A DNA stretch of 11,890 nt from Pseudomonadota bacterium (GTDB taxonomy: Bacteria; Pseudomonadota; Alphaproteobacteria; Sphingomonadales; Sphingomonadaceae): NCBI GenBank assembly GCA_023427285.1, contig JAEZBH010000023.1, forward strand, positions 1 to 11,890, in the 5' to 3' direction. Below are positions 6,011 to 11,890 of this stretch, piece after piece (the stretch's first letter is position 1; every line of letters starts with the position of its first letter). The notes beneath the pieces were generated by a model. That model worked only from the letters and a program-made list of their open reading frames with translations. It searched no databases and was not told where the DNA came from. The translations under genes were made by a program, and so were the position numbers.

Positions 6011-8449
6011 ATGGCTGACGGAAATCCTGACCTTACAACTTCCCATAACATCCCGCTTCCCCAGCCCAGAACCACACGTCGGCGTTTCCTGATTGGCGGC
6101 GCGGCGGGTGTTGGATTGCTGGTCGGGTATCTGGCGTGGCCGCGCAGTCCTGCCCTCGTCATGATGACCCGCGAGGATGAAACCGTCATCAACGCCTGGT
6201 TGAAGGTTGGGGCTGACGGGCGGGTGGTCGTCGTGGTGCCGCAGGCGGAGATGGGTCAGGGCGTCTATACCGCGCTTCCCCAGATCATTGCCGAGGAACT
6301 GGGCGCGGCATGGGAGTCGATTTCGGTCGAGCCTGCTCCGATACACCCGGTCTATGCCAACAAGCTGGTGATGCAGGAAGGGGCCGAGGTCCTGCCCGGC
6401 TTTGCGCGGGGCATTGCGCGTTGGGCGATGTCCGAGCTGGCCGAGCGGCTGGCCTTGCAGGTGACCGGCGGCTCGACGTCCGTTCGGGCGTTCTACACCT
6501 CCTTGCGGCTGGCGGGCGCCACCGCGCGCACCATGCTGTGCATGGCGGCGGGCCGTCGCTGGGGCGTGGACTGGACCCAGTGCCGCGCCGAAAACAGCAT
6601 GGTGGTGCATGGTGACCGGCGCGCCTCCTTTGCCGAGCTGGCGGCAGATGCGGCGCGCGAGGAAGCGCCCGAATCCCCCGAGCTGCGCAAGCCGGATCAG
6701 TTCAGGCTCATCGGCCACTCCGTGCCGCGCATCGACATTCCCTCCAAGGTGGATGGCACGGCCCGCTTTGGCGGAGACGTGCGCCTTGAGAACATGGCCT
6801 ATGCGGCCATCAAGGCAGGCCCTGGCGGCATTTCTCCGCTGACGGAGGTGAACGAGGCGCCGCTGGAGGGGGCCAAGGGCTTCCTCAAGCTGGTTCGTCA
6901 GGAGCACTGGGTTGCGGTGGTTGCCGATAGCTGGTGGCGGGCGCAGAGCCTGCTGGACCGGCTTGAGCCGCAATTCGATGTCTCGGACGCGGGCGGCGCG
7001 GATACGGCGGACATCGCCGGGTTGATCGATGCCGCCATGAGCAATGGCGCGGCCCACGTCTATGCCGAGGAGGGAGACGTTGAGGACGCGCTGGCCGAGG
7101 GCGGCGTCATCGAGCGCGAATACACCGTGCCCTACCTTGCCCATCTGTGCCTGGAGCCGATGACGGCCACGGCCCGCATCTCCGAGGAGCGGGTCGAGGT
7201 CTGGGTGCCGACCCAGTCCACGACATGGACCCGCATGGCCGTTGCGCGTGCGTTGGGCGTGGCCGGCGAGATGGTCACCGTTTATCCGACCCTGCTGGGC
7301 GGCGGCTTTGGCCGCAAGATCGAGGCGGATGCCGCCGTGCAGGCCGCGCTGATCGCACGCGAGGCGGGCCGTCCGGTGCAGCTGGTGTGGAGCCGCGAAG
7401 AAGACATTCGGCAGGACAAGTACCGCCCCGCCGCCAGCGCACGGCTCCGGGGGCGCGTGGACAAGAAAGGCCGCATTGCGGGCTGGCACTTCCGCTCGGC
7501 CAGCCAGTCGGTTCAGGCCAGCGTGATGGGGCGGTTCATGCCGCTGGCCGCACGCGCCGAGCCGGATTTCTCGTCCATTCAGGGGGCAATCAACCTGCCG
7601 TACCGACTGGGCGACCATCTGATCGAGCATGCCGTGGTGGAGGCTCCGGTGCCGGTTGGCTACTGGCGCTCGGTTGGCCACAGCTTCAACGCCTTTTTCG
7701 TTGAAAGCTTCATGGATGAACTGGCCGCCGCAGCGGGCGTGAGCCCTCTGGAGTTCCGCCTGAAGGCGCTGGAAGACAGCCCCCGCCACCGTGCGGTGCT
7801 GGAGCGGGCGGCGGCCATGGCCCGGTTCGGTCAGCCGCTGCCGCGCGAGCAGGGCATGGGGATTGCCCTGCATGAGAGCTTCGGCTCCATCGTGGCGCAG
7901 GTGGCCCATGTGGAGGTTGGCCACGACGATCAGGTGCGGGTGCTCAAGGTGTTCTGCGCCGTCGACTGCGGGCGGGTCATCAATCCCGATACCGTCAAGG
8001 CGCAGATGGAAGGCGGCATTATCTTCGGCCTGTCGGCGGCGCTGCTGGGCCAGATCACGTTTGCCAACGGCCAGTCCGAGCAGACCAATTTCGACGGCTC
8101 ACCGCTGCTGACGCTGGAAGGCGCACCGCAGATCGAGGTGGAAATCCTCAACGCCAAGGCCAAGGAGCCGGGCGGTGTCGGCGAGCCGGGTGTGCCGCCC
8201 ATTGCACCGGCCGTCATCAACGCCATCGCGGCTGCAACCGGCACGCGCATTCGCCGCTTGCCGGTCGGGACCCAGCAGCTGTGGTCCGATGCCATGCTGG
8301 CAAAGCTGAAGGCGGAAGCACAGGCCAGAGCCAAGGCAGAGGCGGAAGCCGCCAAGGCCAAGGCGGAGGCGGAAAAGGCCGCCAAGGAAAAGGCGGCGAA
8401 GGAAGCGGCGGCTTCGAAGAAAAAGGCGGCTTCCAGCAAAAAGCGCTAA
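6011..8449 (+). CDS. Tat-exported molybdopterin-binding oxidoreductase subunit (isoquinoline 1-oxidoreductase beta / xanthine dehydrogenase family)
   Basis: This 812-residue protein belongs to COG1529, the large molybdenum hydroxylase subunit, which usually hydroxylates N-heterocycles or oxidises aldehydes with a small [2Fe-2S] partner. A twin-arginine motif TRRRFL (22-27) precedes a hydrophobic stretch (28-42), so export or membrane anchoring through Tat is expected. Cofactor motifs are present: MGQGVYT (81-87), LAHLCLEPM (376-384), GGGFGRKIEAD (430-440), YWRSVGHSFNAFFVESF (551-567) and VGEPGVPPIAPA (723-734), whose E725 is the likely catalytic glutamate. The last ~49 residues are Ala/Lys/Glu-rich and probably helical, an unusual extension. 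The start is ATG at 6011, chosen because it places the Tat motif near the N-terminus; its ribosome-binding site is weak. No small iron-sulfur subunit or Mo-cofactor chaperone gene is adjacent; hemH follows after 122 bp. The substrate is unknown. Confidence 0.92.
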   Translation: MADGNPDLTTSHNIPLPQPRTTRRRFLIGGAAGVGLLVGYLAWPRSPALVMMTREDETVINAWLKVGADGRVVVVVPQAEMGQGVYTALPQIIAEELGAAWESISVEPAPIHPVYANKLVMQEGAEVLPGFARGIARWAMSELAERLALQVTGGSTSVRAFYTSLRLAGATARTMLCMAAGRRWGVDWTQCRAENSMVVHGDRRASFAELAADAAREEAPESPELRKPDQFRLIGHSVPRIDIPSKVDGTARFGGDVRLENMAYAAIKAGPGGISPLTEVNEAPLEGAKGFLKLVRQEHWVAVVADSWWRAQSLLDRLEPQFDVSDAGGADTADIAGLIDAAMSNGAAHVYAEEGDVEDALAEGGVIEREYTVPYLAHLCLEPMTATARISEERVEVWVPTQSTTWTRMAVARALGVAGEMVTVYPTLLGGGFGRKIEADAAVQAALIAREAGRPVQLVWSREEDIRQDKYRPAASARLRGRVDKKGRIAGWHFRSASQSVQASVMGRFMPLAARAEPDFSSIQGAINLPYRLGDHLIEHAVVEAPVPVGYWRSVGHSFNAFFVESFMDELAAAAGVSPLEFRLKALEDSPRHRAVLERAAAMARFGQPLPREQGMGIALHESFGSIVAQVAHVEVGHDDQVRVLKVFCAVDCGRVINPDTVKAQMEGGIIFGLSAALLGQITFANGQSEQTNFDGSPLLTLEGAPQIEVEILNAKAKEPGGVGEPGVPPIAPAVINAIAAATGTRIRRLPVGTQQLWSDAMLAKLKAEAQARAKAEAEAAKAKAEAEKAAKEKAAKEAAASKKKAASSKKR

Positions 8450-8571
8450 TCCGGCACGGCTTGGCTGAATTGCACAGGCGCGCATGCGCGCGGCATGATA
8501 CACGCGCGCCAGCGTAGCGGCGCGGAAGCGGCGCTATTCGTCTGTGTATTTGTAACCCAGAGGTTGAAGAC
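8450..8571 (+). promoter_or_regulatory. Intergenic region upstream of hemH with 14-bp palindrome
   Basis: GCGCGCATGCGCGC (8478-8491) is a perfect 14-bp palindrome. GGCGCGC (8477-8483) can alternatively pair with GCGCGCC (8504-8510), and TAGCG (8515-8519) with CGCTA (8532-8536). An AT-rich TGTATTTGTAAC lies at 8543-8554, a possible promoter -10 area. The hemH ribosome-binding site is GAGG at 8560-8563. A regulator site is possible but the sequence is simple CG alternation. Confidence 0.35.
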
Positions 8572-9633
8572 ATGGTGCAGCCTGCCCAGACCCCGAACGT
8601 TGCCGCCCCGGTTCCTGCTGCCCGGTTTCCGGCCGGGCATCCGCATGTGGCGCACGGGCGCATCGGCGTGCTTCTGGTCAACCTCGGCACGCCGGACGGT
8701 ACGGACTTCTGGTCCGTCCGCCGCTATCTCTCGGAATTCCTGTCCGATCAGCGCGTGGTCGAGCTGCCCAAGATCCTGTGGCAGCCGATCTTGCAGGGCA
8801 TCATCCTGACCCTGCGCCCCGGCAAGTCCGCCGAGGGGTACAAGCGCGTCTGGGACTCGACGCGTAACCAGTCTCCCTTGCGCGTCATCACAGAGGCGCA
8901 GGCAGAAGGGCTGCAACGCCTGCTCGGCGAACAGGTGCAGGTCAGCTGGGCCATGCGTTACGGCAACCCCAGTATCAAGTCTGAACTGGACCGGCTGAAG
9001 GCCGCCGGGTGTGACCGCATCCTCATTGCGCCGCTCTACCCGCAGTATTCGGGCGCGACGACGGCAACGGCGGTCGATAAGGCCAACGATGCCCTGCGCG
9101 CCATGCGCTGGCAGCCGACGGTGCGTTACCTGCCGCCCTACTATGACGACCCGGCGTTCATTCAGGCGCTGGCGCAGTCGGTGAGAAGCCATCTGGACGG
9201 GCTGGGCTATGTGCCGGACCATCTGGTCGCCTCGTTCCACGGCATGCCGCGCCGCACGCTTGATCTGGGCGATCCCTACCACTGCCAGTGCCACAAGACC
9301 GCCCGCCTGATGCGCGAGGCTCTCGGCTGGCCGGAGGAGCGGTTCACTGTCACCTTCCAGTCCCGCTTCGGCAAGGCTGAGTGGCTGAAGCCCTACACCA
9401 GCGACGTGCTGGCGGCGCTGCCGGGTAAGGGCGTGAAAAGCCTTGCCGTGCTCGCTCCGGCCTTTGCGGCGGACTGCATCGAGACGCTGGACGAGCTGGC
9501 GTTGGAGAACAAGGAAGTGTTCCTGCACGCAGGCGGCGAGGCGTACAGCTACATTCCCTGCCTGAACGCCAGCGAGGGCGGGCTTGGCGTGCTGGAATCC
9601 CTCGTGCGGCGCGAACTGGCGGGTTGGCTCTAA
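8572..9633 (+). CDS. hemH: Ferrochelatase
   Basis: This 353-residue enzyme inserts Fe2+ into protoporphyrin IX, the last step of protoheme synthesis. The opening GRIGVLLVNLGTPDG (29-43) and the catalytic ASFHGMP (220-226) are typical. H223 and E304 (in IETLDELA) are 81 residues apart, as are H183 and E264 of the B. subtilis enzyme. FQSRFGKAEWLKPYT (262-276) and YPQYSGATT (156-164) are further family blocks. Length is normal for proteobacteria, with about 28 extra residues before the core. The ATG at 8572 has GAGG 8 bases upstream. Cysteines occur at 238, 240, 302 and 330; I cannot say whether an Fe-S cluster is bound. It is co-directional with the molybdopterin gene and ends 10 bp before a strong terminator. 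Confidence 0.98.
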   Translation: MVQPAQTPNVAAPVPAARFPAGHPHVAHGRIGVLLVNLGTPDGTDFWSVRRYLSEFLSDQRVVELPKILWQPILQGIILTLRPGKSAEGYKRVWDSTRNQSPLRVITEAQAEGLQRLLGEQVQVSWAMRYGNPSIKSELDRLKAAGCDRILIAPLYPQYSGATTATAVDKANDALRAMRWQPTVRYLPPYYDDPAFIQALAQSVRSHLDGLGYVPDHLVASFHGMPRRTLDLGDPYHCQCHKTARLMREALGWPEERFTVTFQSRFGKAEWLKPYTSDVLAALPGKGVKSLAVLAPAFAADCIETLDELALENKEVFLHAGGEAYSYIPCLNASEGGLGVLESLVRRELAGWL

Positions 9634-9643
9634 CGCAATCGAT

Positions 9644-9686
9644 AAAAAAAGGCTGCGGACCTGAAACAGGTGCCGCAGCCAGTTTT
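9644..9686. terminator. Strong bidirectional terminator between hemH and gumN
   Basis: GGCTGCGG (9651-9658) pairs with CCGCAGCC (9673-9680), and ACCTG (9659-9663) with CAGGT (9667-9671), around AAA with a single bulged G: 13 bp in all. On the minus strand it is followed by a T7 run (9650-9644), on the plus strand by AGTTTT. It suits convergent transcripts from hemH and from the minus-strand side, and is stronger for the minus strand. Confidence 0.9.
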
Positions 9687-9801
9687 GCATCCGGTTCCAT
9701 GGGGAGGAAAAGCCGGTGCTAAACCCTGGGCTTTCCGCACGGACAATGAATTGCAGCGACGGTCCGGCAGAAAACCTCGGATAAATCGCGGTCCTTCTGC
9801 C
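9644..9801 (-). ncRNA. Candidate small RNA or structured gumN 3' UTR with anti-SD-like stretch
   Basis: Reading the minus strand from 9801: a GGCAGAA / TTCTGCC hairpin (9801-9795 with 9772-9766, 7 bp), a weak GGAC/GTCC stem (9765-9762 with 9744-9741), then GGAAAGCC / GGCTTTTCC (9736-9729 with 9714-9706, one bulge). A largely unpaired stretch TCCTCCCC (9708-9701) comes next, and then the strong terminator with T7. A chain of hairpins plus a C-rich stretch plus a Rho-independent terminator is typical of bacterial sRNAs, and alphaproteobacterial sRNAs with CCUCC motifs are known. No gene explains this ~200-bp gap. It could instead be the 3' UTR of gumN, whose stop is 79 bp upstream. The 5' end cannot be fixed; the region before it is AT-rich, but no clean promoter is visible. 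Confidence 0.42.
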
Positions 9802-9840
9802 ATTATTTCCGGCAAATTCAAGCTTTAATATCTACGGCAG

Positions 9841-9873
9841 TGGAATTAATTCCAATAAATCAAGTTTCTTGAT
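9841..9873. other. 14-bp AT-rich palindrome and adjacent small hairpin
   Basis: TGGAATTAATTCCA (9841-9854) is a perfect palindrome. Next to it, ATCAAG (9859-9864) and CTTGAT (9868-9873) form a 6-bp hairpin with a TTT loop; read on the minus strand this hairpin lies just past the gumN stop and is followed by TTATT, so it may act as a weak terminator. The palindrome could be a regulator site for the downstream minus-strand RNA. Confidence 0.4.
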
Positions 9874-9879
9874 GGGGGG

Positions 9880-10839
9880 TTATCGCGCGGCGATCTTTGC
9901 AGGCGCGATGCGCTGAACCTTGAAACCCTTGGCCTTCAGCAGCGCGATCAGATTGTCCGAACCGGCAAGGTGGCCCGCGCCAACCGCCAGAAAGACCTGG
10001 CCCGGCTGATCCATGCGCTGCGCAACCCAGGTGGCCCAGCGTGCATTGCGCTCGGTCAGCAGCACCTTGGCCAGATGGGGGGAATCCTTCAGCGATTCGT
10101 TCATGACGGAGCCGACCGTCTCGATATCGCCGGTCATCCAGCTGCGCATGAGGGCGCTGGCCTCGCGGCGGATGCCTTCCAGATCGCGGATGGAGGAGCG
10201 CAGCAGCGCCACCTGATCCTCGTGCGGCAGGGAGGCAAGGAAGCCGAACTGCTGCTCGGGCGTCTCCAGACCGGCAATGGCCTTGCGCTGAAGCCGCGCC
10301 TGGGCGGCCAGCACCGATTCAACGCCTTGGTCGGAGGCAAGGCCGAGGGTTTGCAATCCCGCAACCGACAGGGTGGTGGCGGCCAGCCACGGACGCAGCG
10401 GCTCAAGCGCGGCCATGGGCAGGCCAACCTGCGCGGCGGCCTTCTCAATGTCCTGGCGCACCTCAGCGGGCAGCTGGCTGGAGAGGGGCACGCCCTTGGG
10501 ATTGAAGCCCAGACGCTGGACGAGTGGCCGGATCTGCTGTGGGTCTTCGGGCTGCACAATTTCCAGCACCAGCGTATCGGCTTGCTCGAAGGCGCTGCGC
10601 ACCGGCCCGTGCAGCCAGTTCACGCCCTTGGGCAGCATGTGGGAGGTGCCGAAGATGTGAATGGTGGTGTCGTGGTCCTGCAACACCCAGAGCGCCGGAG
10701 TGGCGGTGCGCTCCCGCACCTCTGCGCTTGCGGCTTCTGCTTTCCGCGGTGCCTCTGCAAAAGCGGCGGGTGCCTGAAACCCGAGGGTTTGAAACCCGAG
10801 CAGGGCGGCGGCAAGCAGGAAGCGCAGGGGGCGGGTCAA
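9880..10839 (-). CDS. TraB/GumN-family exported protein
   Basis: This 319-residue protein belongs to the TraB/GumN (TIKI-like) family, whose animal members are metal-dependent proteases; the bacterial function is mostly unknown. The two GxxH motifs are present: GTSH (64-67) after HIF, and GAGH (287-290) after FLAV. GLETPEQQFGFLASLP (190-205) and ERNARWA (263-269) are the other conserved blocks. The N-terminus (residues 1-29) looks like a signal peptide: basic start, hydrophobic core, and AFA-E as a plausible cleavage site, so it is periplasmic. The start is TTG at 10839, since no ATG precedes the signal sequence; AAAGG lies about 10 bases upstream. It begins 5 bp after the SDR stop, so the genes are likely cotranscribed. 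A 15-bp tandem duplication falls within the signal peptide (LGFQ repeated). Confidence 0.9.
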   Translation of the reverse strand: MTRPLRFLLAAALLGFQTLGFQAPAAFAEAPRKAEAASAEVRERTATPALWVLQDHDTTIHIFGTSHMLPKGVNWLHGPVRSAFEQADTLVLEIVQPEDPQQIRPLVQRLGFNPKGVPLSSQLPAEVRQDIEKAAAQVGLPMAALEPLRPWLAATTLSVAGLQTLGLASDQGVESVLAAQARLQRKAIAGLETPEQQFGFLASLPHEDQVALLRSSIRDLEGIRREASALMRSWMTGDIETVGSVMNESLKDSPHLAKVLLTERNARWATWVAQRMDQPGQVFLAVGAGHLAGSDNLIALLKAKGFKVQRIAPAKIAAR

Positions 10840-10844
10840 GCGGA

Positions 10845-11579
10845 TCAGGCCTTTGCGGTGACGGTCAGGCGGTGCCTGGTCTCGAAATCTTGCACGAGAA
10901 GATTAACAAGAGCTTCCGCAACCACATCGGGGGTCTTGAGCGTCTGAGGGTCTTCACCGGGGAAGGCGGCCTTGCGCATGTTGGTGCGGGTCGCGCCCGG
11001 ATTGACGACGGCAACGCGTACGGACGAGACGTTGGCGACTTCCTCCGCATAACCGTCGAGGAGGTTCTCCAGCGCCGCCTTTGAGGCCGCATACGGTCCC
11101 CAATAAGCGCGGGGCTGAGTGGCGACTGACGAGGAAATGCCGATCACCCGGCCCTTGTCGCTTTGGCGCAAGAGGCCGTCAAAGGCGCGCAGAAAGCGGA
11201 ACGGCGCAGTCAGGTTGACGGCCAGAACCCGCTCCCAGTCCTTCAGCGGGGTGTGGGACAGCGGCGAGAGCGTGCCCAGCTGGCCCGCGTTCAGCACCAG
11301 AATGTCCAGCTTGCCCCAACGGCCCGCCACGTGTTGGGCAAGGCCGTCGATCTGGTCCGGGTTCATCAGGTCGAGCGGGGCGATGCTCGCCGTGCCGCCT
11401 GCCTGATGGATTTTTTCCTCGACTTCCGTCAGACCGCCCTCGGTGCGGGCGGTCAGGATGACGTGCGCGCCCGCCTTTGCCAGAGCAAGGGCGGTATCAG
11501 CGCCAATGCCACGGCTGGCGCCGGAGACCAGCGCCAGTCGATTCTCAAGCGGCTTTCGGTTTTCGAGGGGCTTCGTCAA
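10845..11579 (-). CDS. SDR-family NAD(P)-dependent oxidoreductase
   Basis: This 244-residue classical short-chain dehydrogenase has a Rossmann nucleotide-binding motif GASRGIG (20-26), NAG (97-99), and catalytic N122, S150, Y163 and K167 (YAASK). PG at 194-195 follows the active site as usual. R45 after the second strand could favour NADP(H), but this is a guess. The substrate is unknown; it resembles 3-oxoacyl-ACP reductase-like SDRs. The start is TTG at 11579, forming a TTGA overlap with the purF stop; there is no ATG near. The first residues carry a direct duplication, KPLENR at 3-8 and 9-14, encoded by partly different codons. It sits between purF and the gumN gene in an apparent operon. 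Confidence 0.92.
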   Translation of the reverse strand: MTKPLENRKPLENRLALVSGASRGIGADTALALAKAGAHVILTARTEGGLTEVEEKIHQAGGTASIAPLDLMNPDQIDGLAQHVAGRWGKLDILVLNAGQLGTLSPLSHTPLKDWERVLAVNLTAPFRFLRAFDGLLRQSDKGRVIGISSSVATQPRAYWGPYAASKAALENLLDGYAEEVANVSSVRVAVVNPGATRTNMRKAAFPGEDPQTLKTPDVVAEALVNLLVQDFETRHRLTVTAKA

Positions 11580-11890
11580 ATCACCCGCTCCGCCAGAAGG
11601 GCCAGCTGATTGGGTTGTTCCGCGTCTTCCCGGTCCAGCAGGCGGGTCGGGTAGTCGCCGGTGAAGCAGGCATCGCAGTACTGCGGCACCGCGTTGGTGC
11701 GGCCCTCTTCGCCCACGGCCCGGTAGAGACCGTCGATGGAGAGGAACGCCAGGCTGTCGGCGCGGATGTACTTGGTCATCTCCTCGACATCCATCTGCGC
11801 GGCCAGCAGCTTGGAGCGCTCCGGCGTGTCCACGCCATAGAAGCAGCTGTGGCGGGTCGGCGGGCTGGCGATGCGCATGTGCACCTCAGC
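11576..11890 (-). CDS. purF: Amidophosphoribosyltransferase, C-terminal part (gene runs off the right edge)
   Basis: Only the last 104 codons are in the window. PurF makes phosphoribosylamine from PRPP and glutamine, the first committed step of purine synthesis. The visible part carries the conserved EVHMRIASPPTRHSCFYGVDTP stretch in pieces (MRIASPP, HSCFYG), then EEMTKYI, DSLAFLSIDGLY and a C-terminal CDACFTGDYPTRL. The cysteine of HSCFYG and the CxxC of CDAC match the [4Fe-4S]-ligand positions of the B. subtilis-type enzyme, so this is probably the cluster-containing form. Its TGA stop overlaps the TTG start of the SDR gene. Start and glutaminase domain lie outside. Confidence 0.97.
   Translation of the reverse strand, partial: AEVHMRIASPPTRHSCFYGVDTPERSKLLAAQMDVEEMTKYIRADSLAFLSIDGLYRAVGEEGRTNAVPQYCDACFTGDYPTRLLDREDAEQPNQLALLAERVI

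Noticed and set aside
5861..7924. 687-codon open frame on the minus strand
   Set aside because: It is antisense to the molybdopterin gene, whose motifs are intact; the frame is a by-product of GC-rich codon use and its residues match no family.
9630..9821. 63-codon minus-strand open frame across the hemH terminator
   Set aside because: It runs through the terminator hairpin and the hemH 3' end, with no recognisable motif.

Overview
The window is ordinary, high-GC alphaproteobacterial chromosome, most likely from Sphingomonadales. That guess rests on gene content and codon use: an lgt / NDUFAF7-type methyltransferase / pgeF cluster, purF followed by a short-chain dehydrogenase, and a Tat-exported molybdopterin oxidoreductase beside hemH. 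It is an inference, not a proof. No mobile element, integrase, CRISPR array, rRNA or tRNA was seen.

Three transcription blocks are visible. (1) Minus strand, 296-3574: lgt, a MidA/NDUFAF7-type methyltransferase, a GNAT acetyltransferase and pgeF are packed tightly. Two ATGA start/stop overlaps and an 11-bp gap suggest one translationally coupled operon touching the cell envelope (lipoprotein maturation, peptidoglycan quality control) and probably complex I assembly. (2) Plus strand, 3820-9633: an AMP-forming acyl-CoA synthetase, then a 442-bp leader or intergenic stretch with repeated hairpin modules, then a Tat-exported molybdopterin-binding subunit with an Ala/Lys/Glu-rich tail, then ferrochelatase (hemH). 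(3) Minus strand, 9880 to the right edge: the 3' end of purF, an SDR oxidoreductase and a TraB/GumN-family exported protein. The last two use TTG starts and sit on or within 5 bp of the upstream stop. Blocks 2 and 3 converge on a strong terminator at 9644-9686.

The protein-coding content is mostly housekeeping. The parts that known families do not explain are in the gaps: a nested-hairpin element at 96-170; a repeated 'hairpin + GGGGAGAACGC' module at 5574-5678 followed by a tiny ORF and a weak terminator; and a minus-strand series of three hairpins with a TCCTCCCC anti-Shine-Dalgarno-like stretch ending in a textbook terminator (9644-9801), which looks like a small RNA or a processed gumN 3' UTR. 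Protein oddities are the His-rich C-terminus of PgeF, the TolA-like tail of the molybdopterin protein, the absence of its usual iron-sulfur partner here, and short in-frame duplications at the N-termini of the SDR and GumN proteins. I did not find a clearly new multi-gene system.
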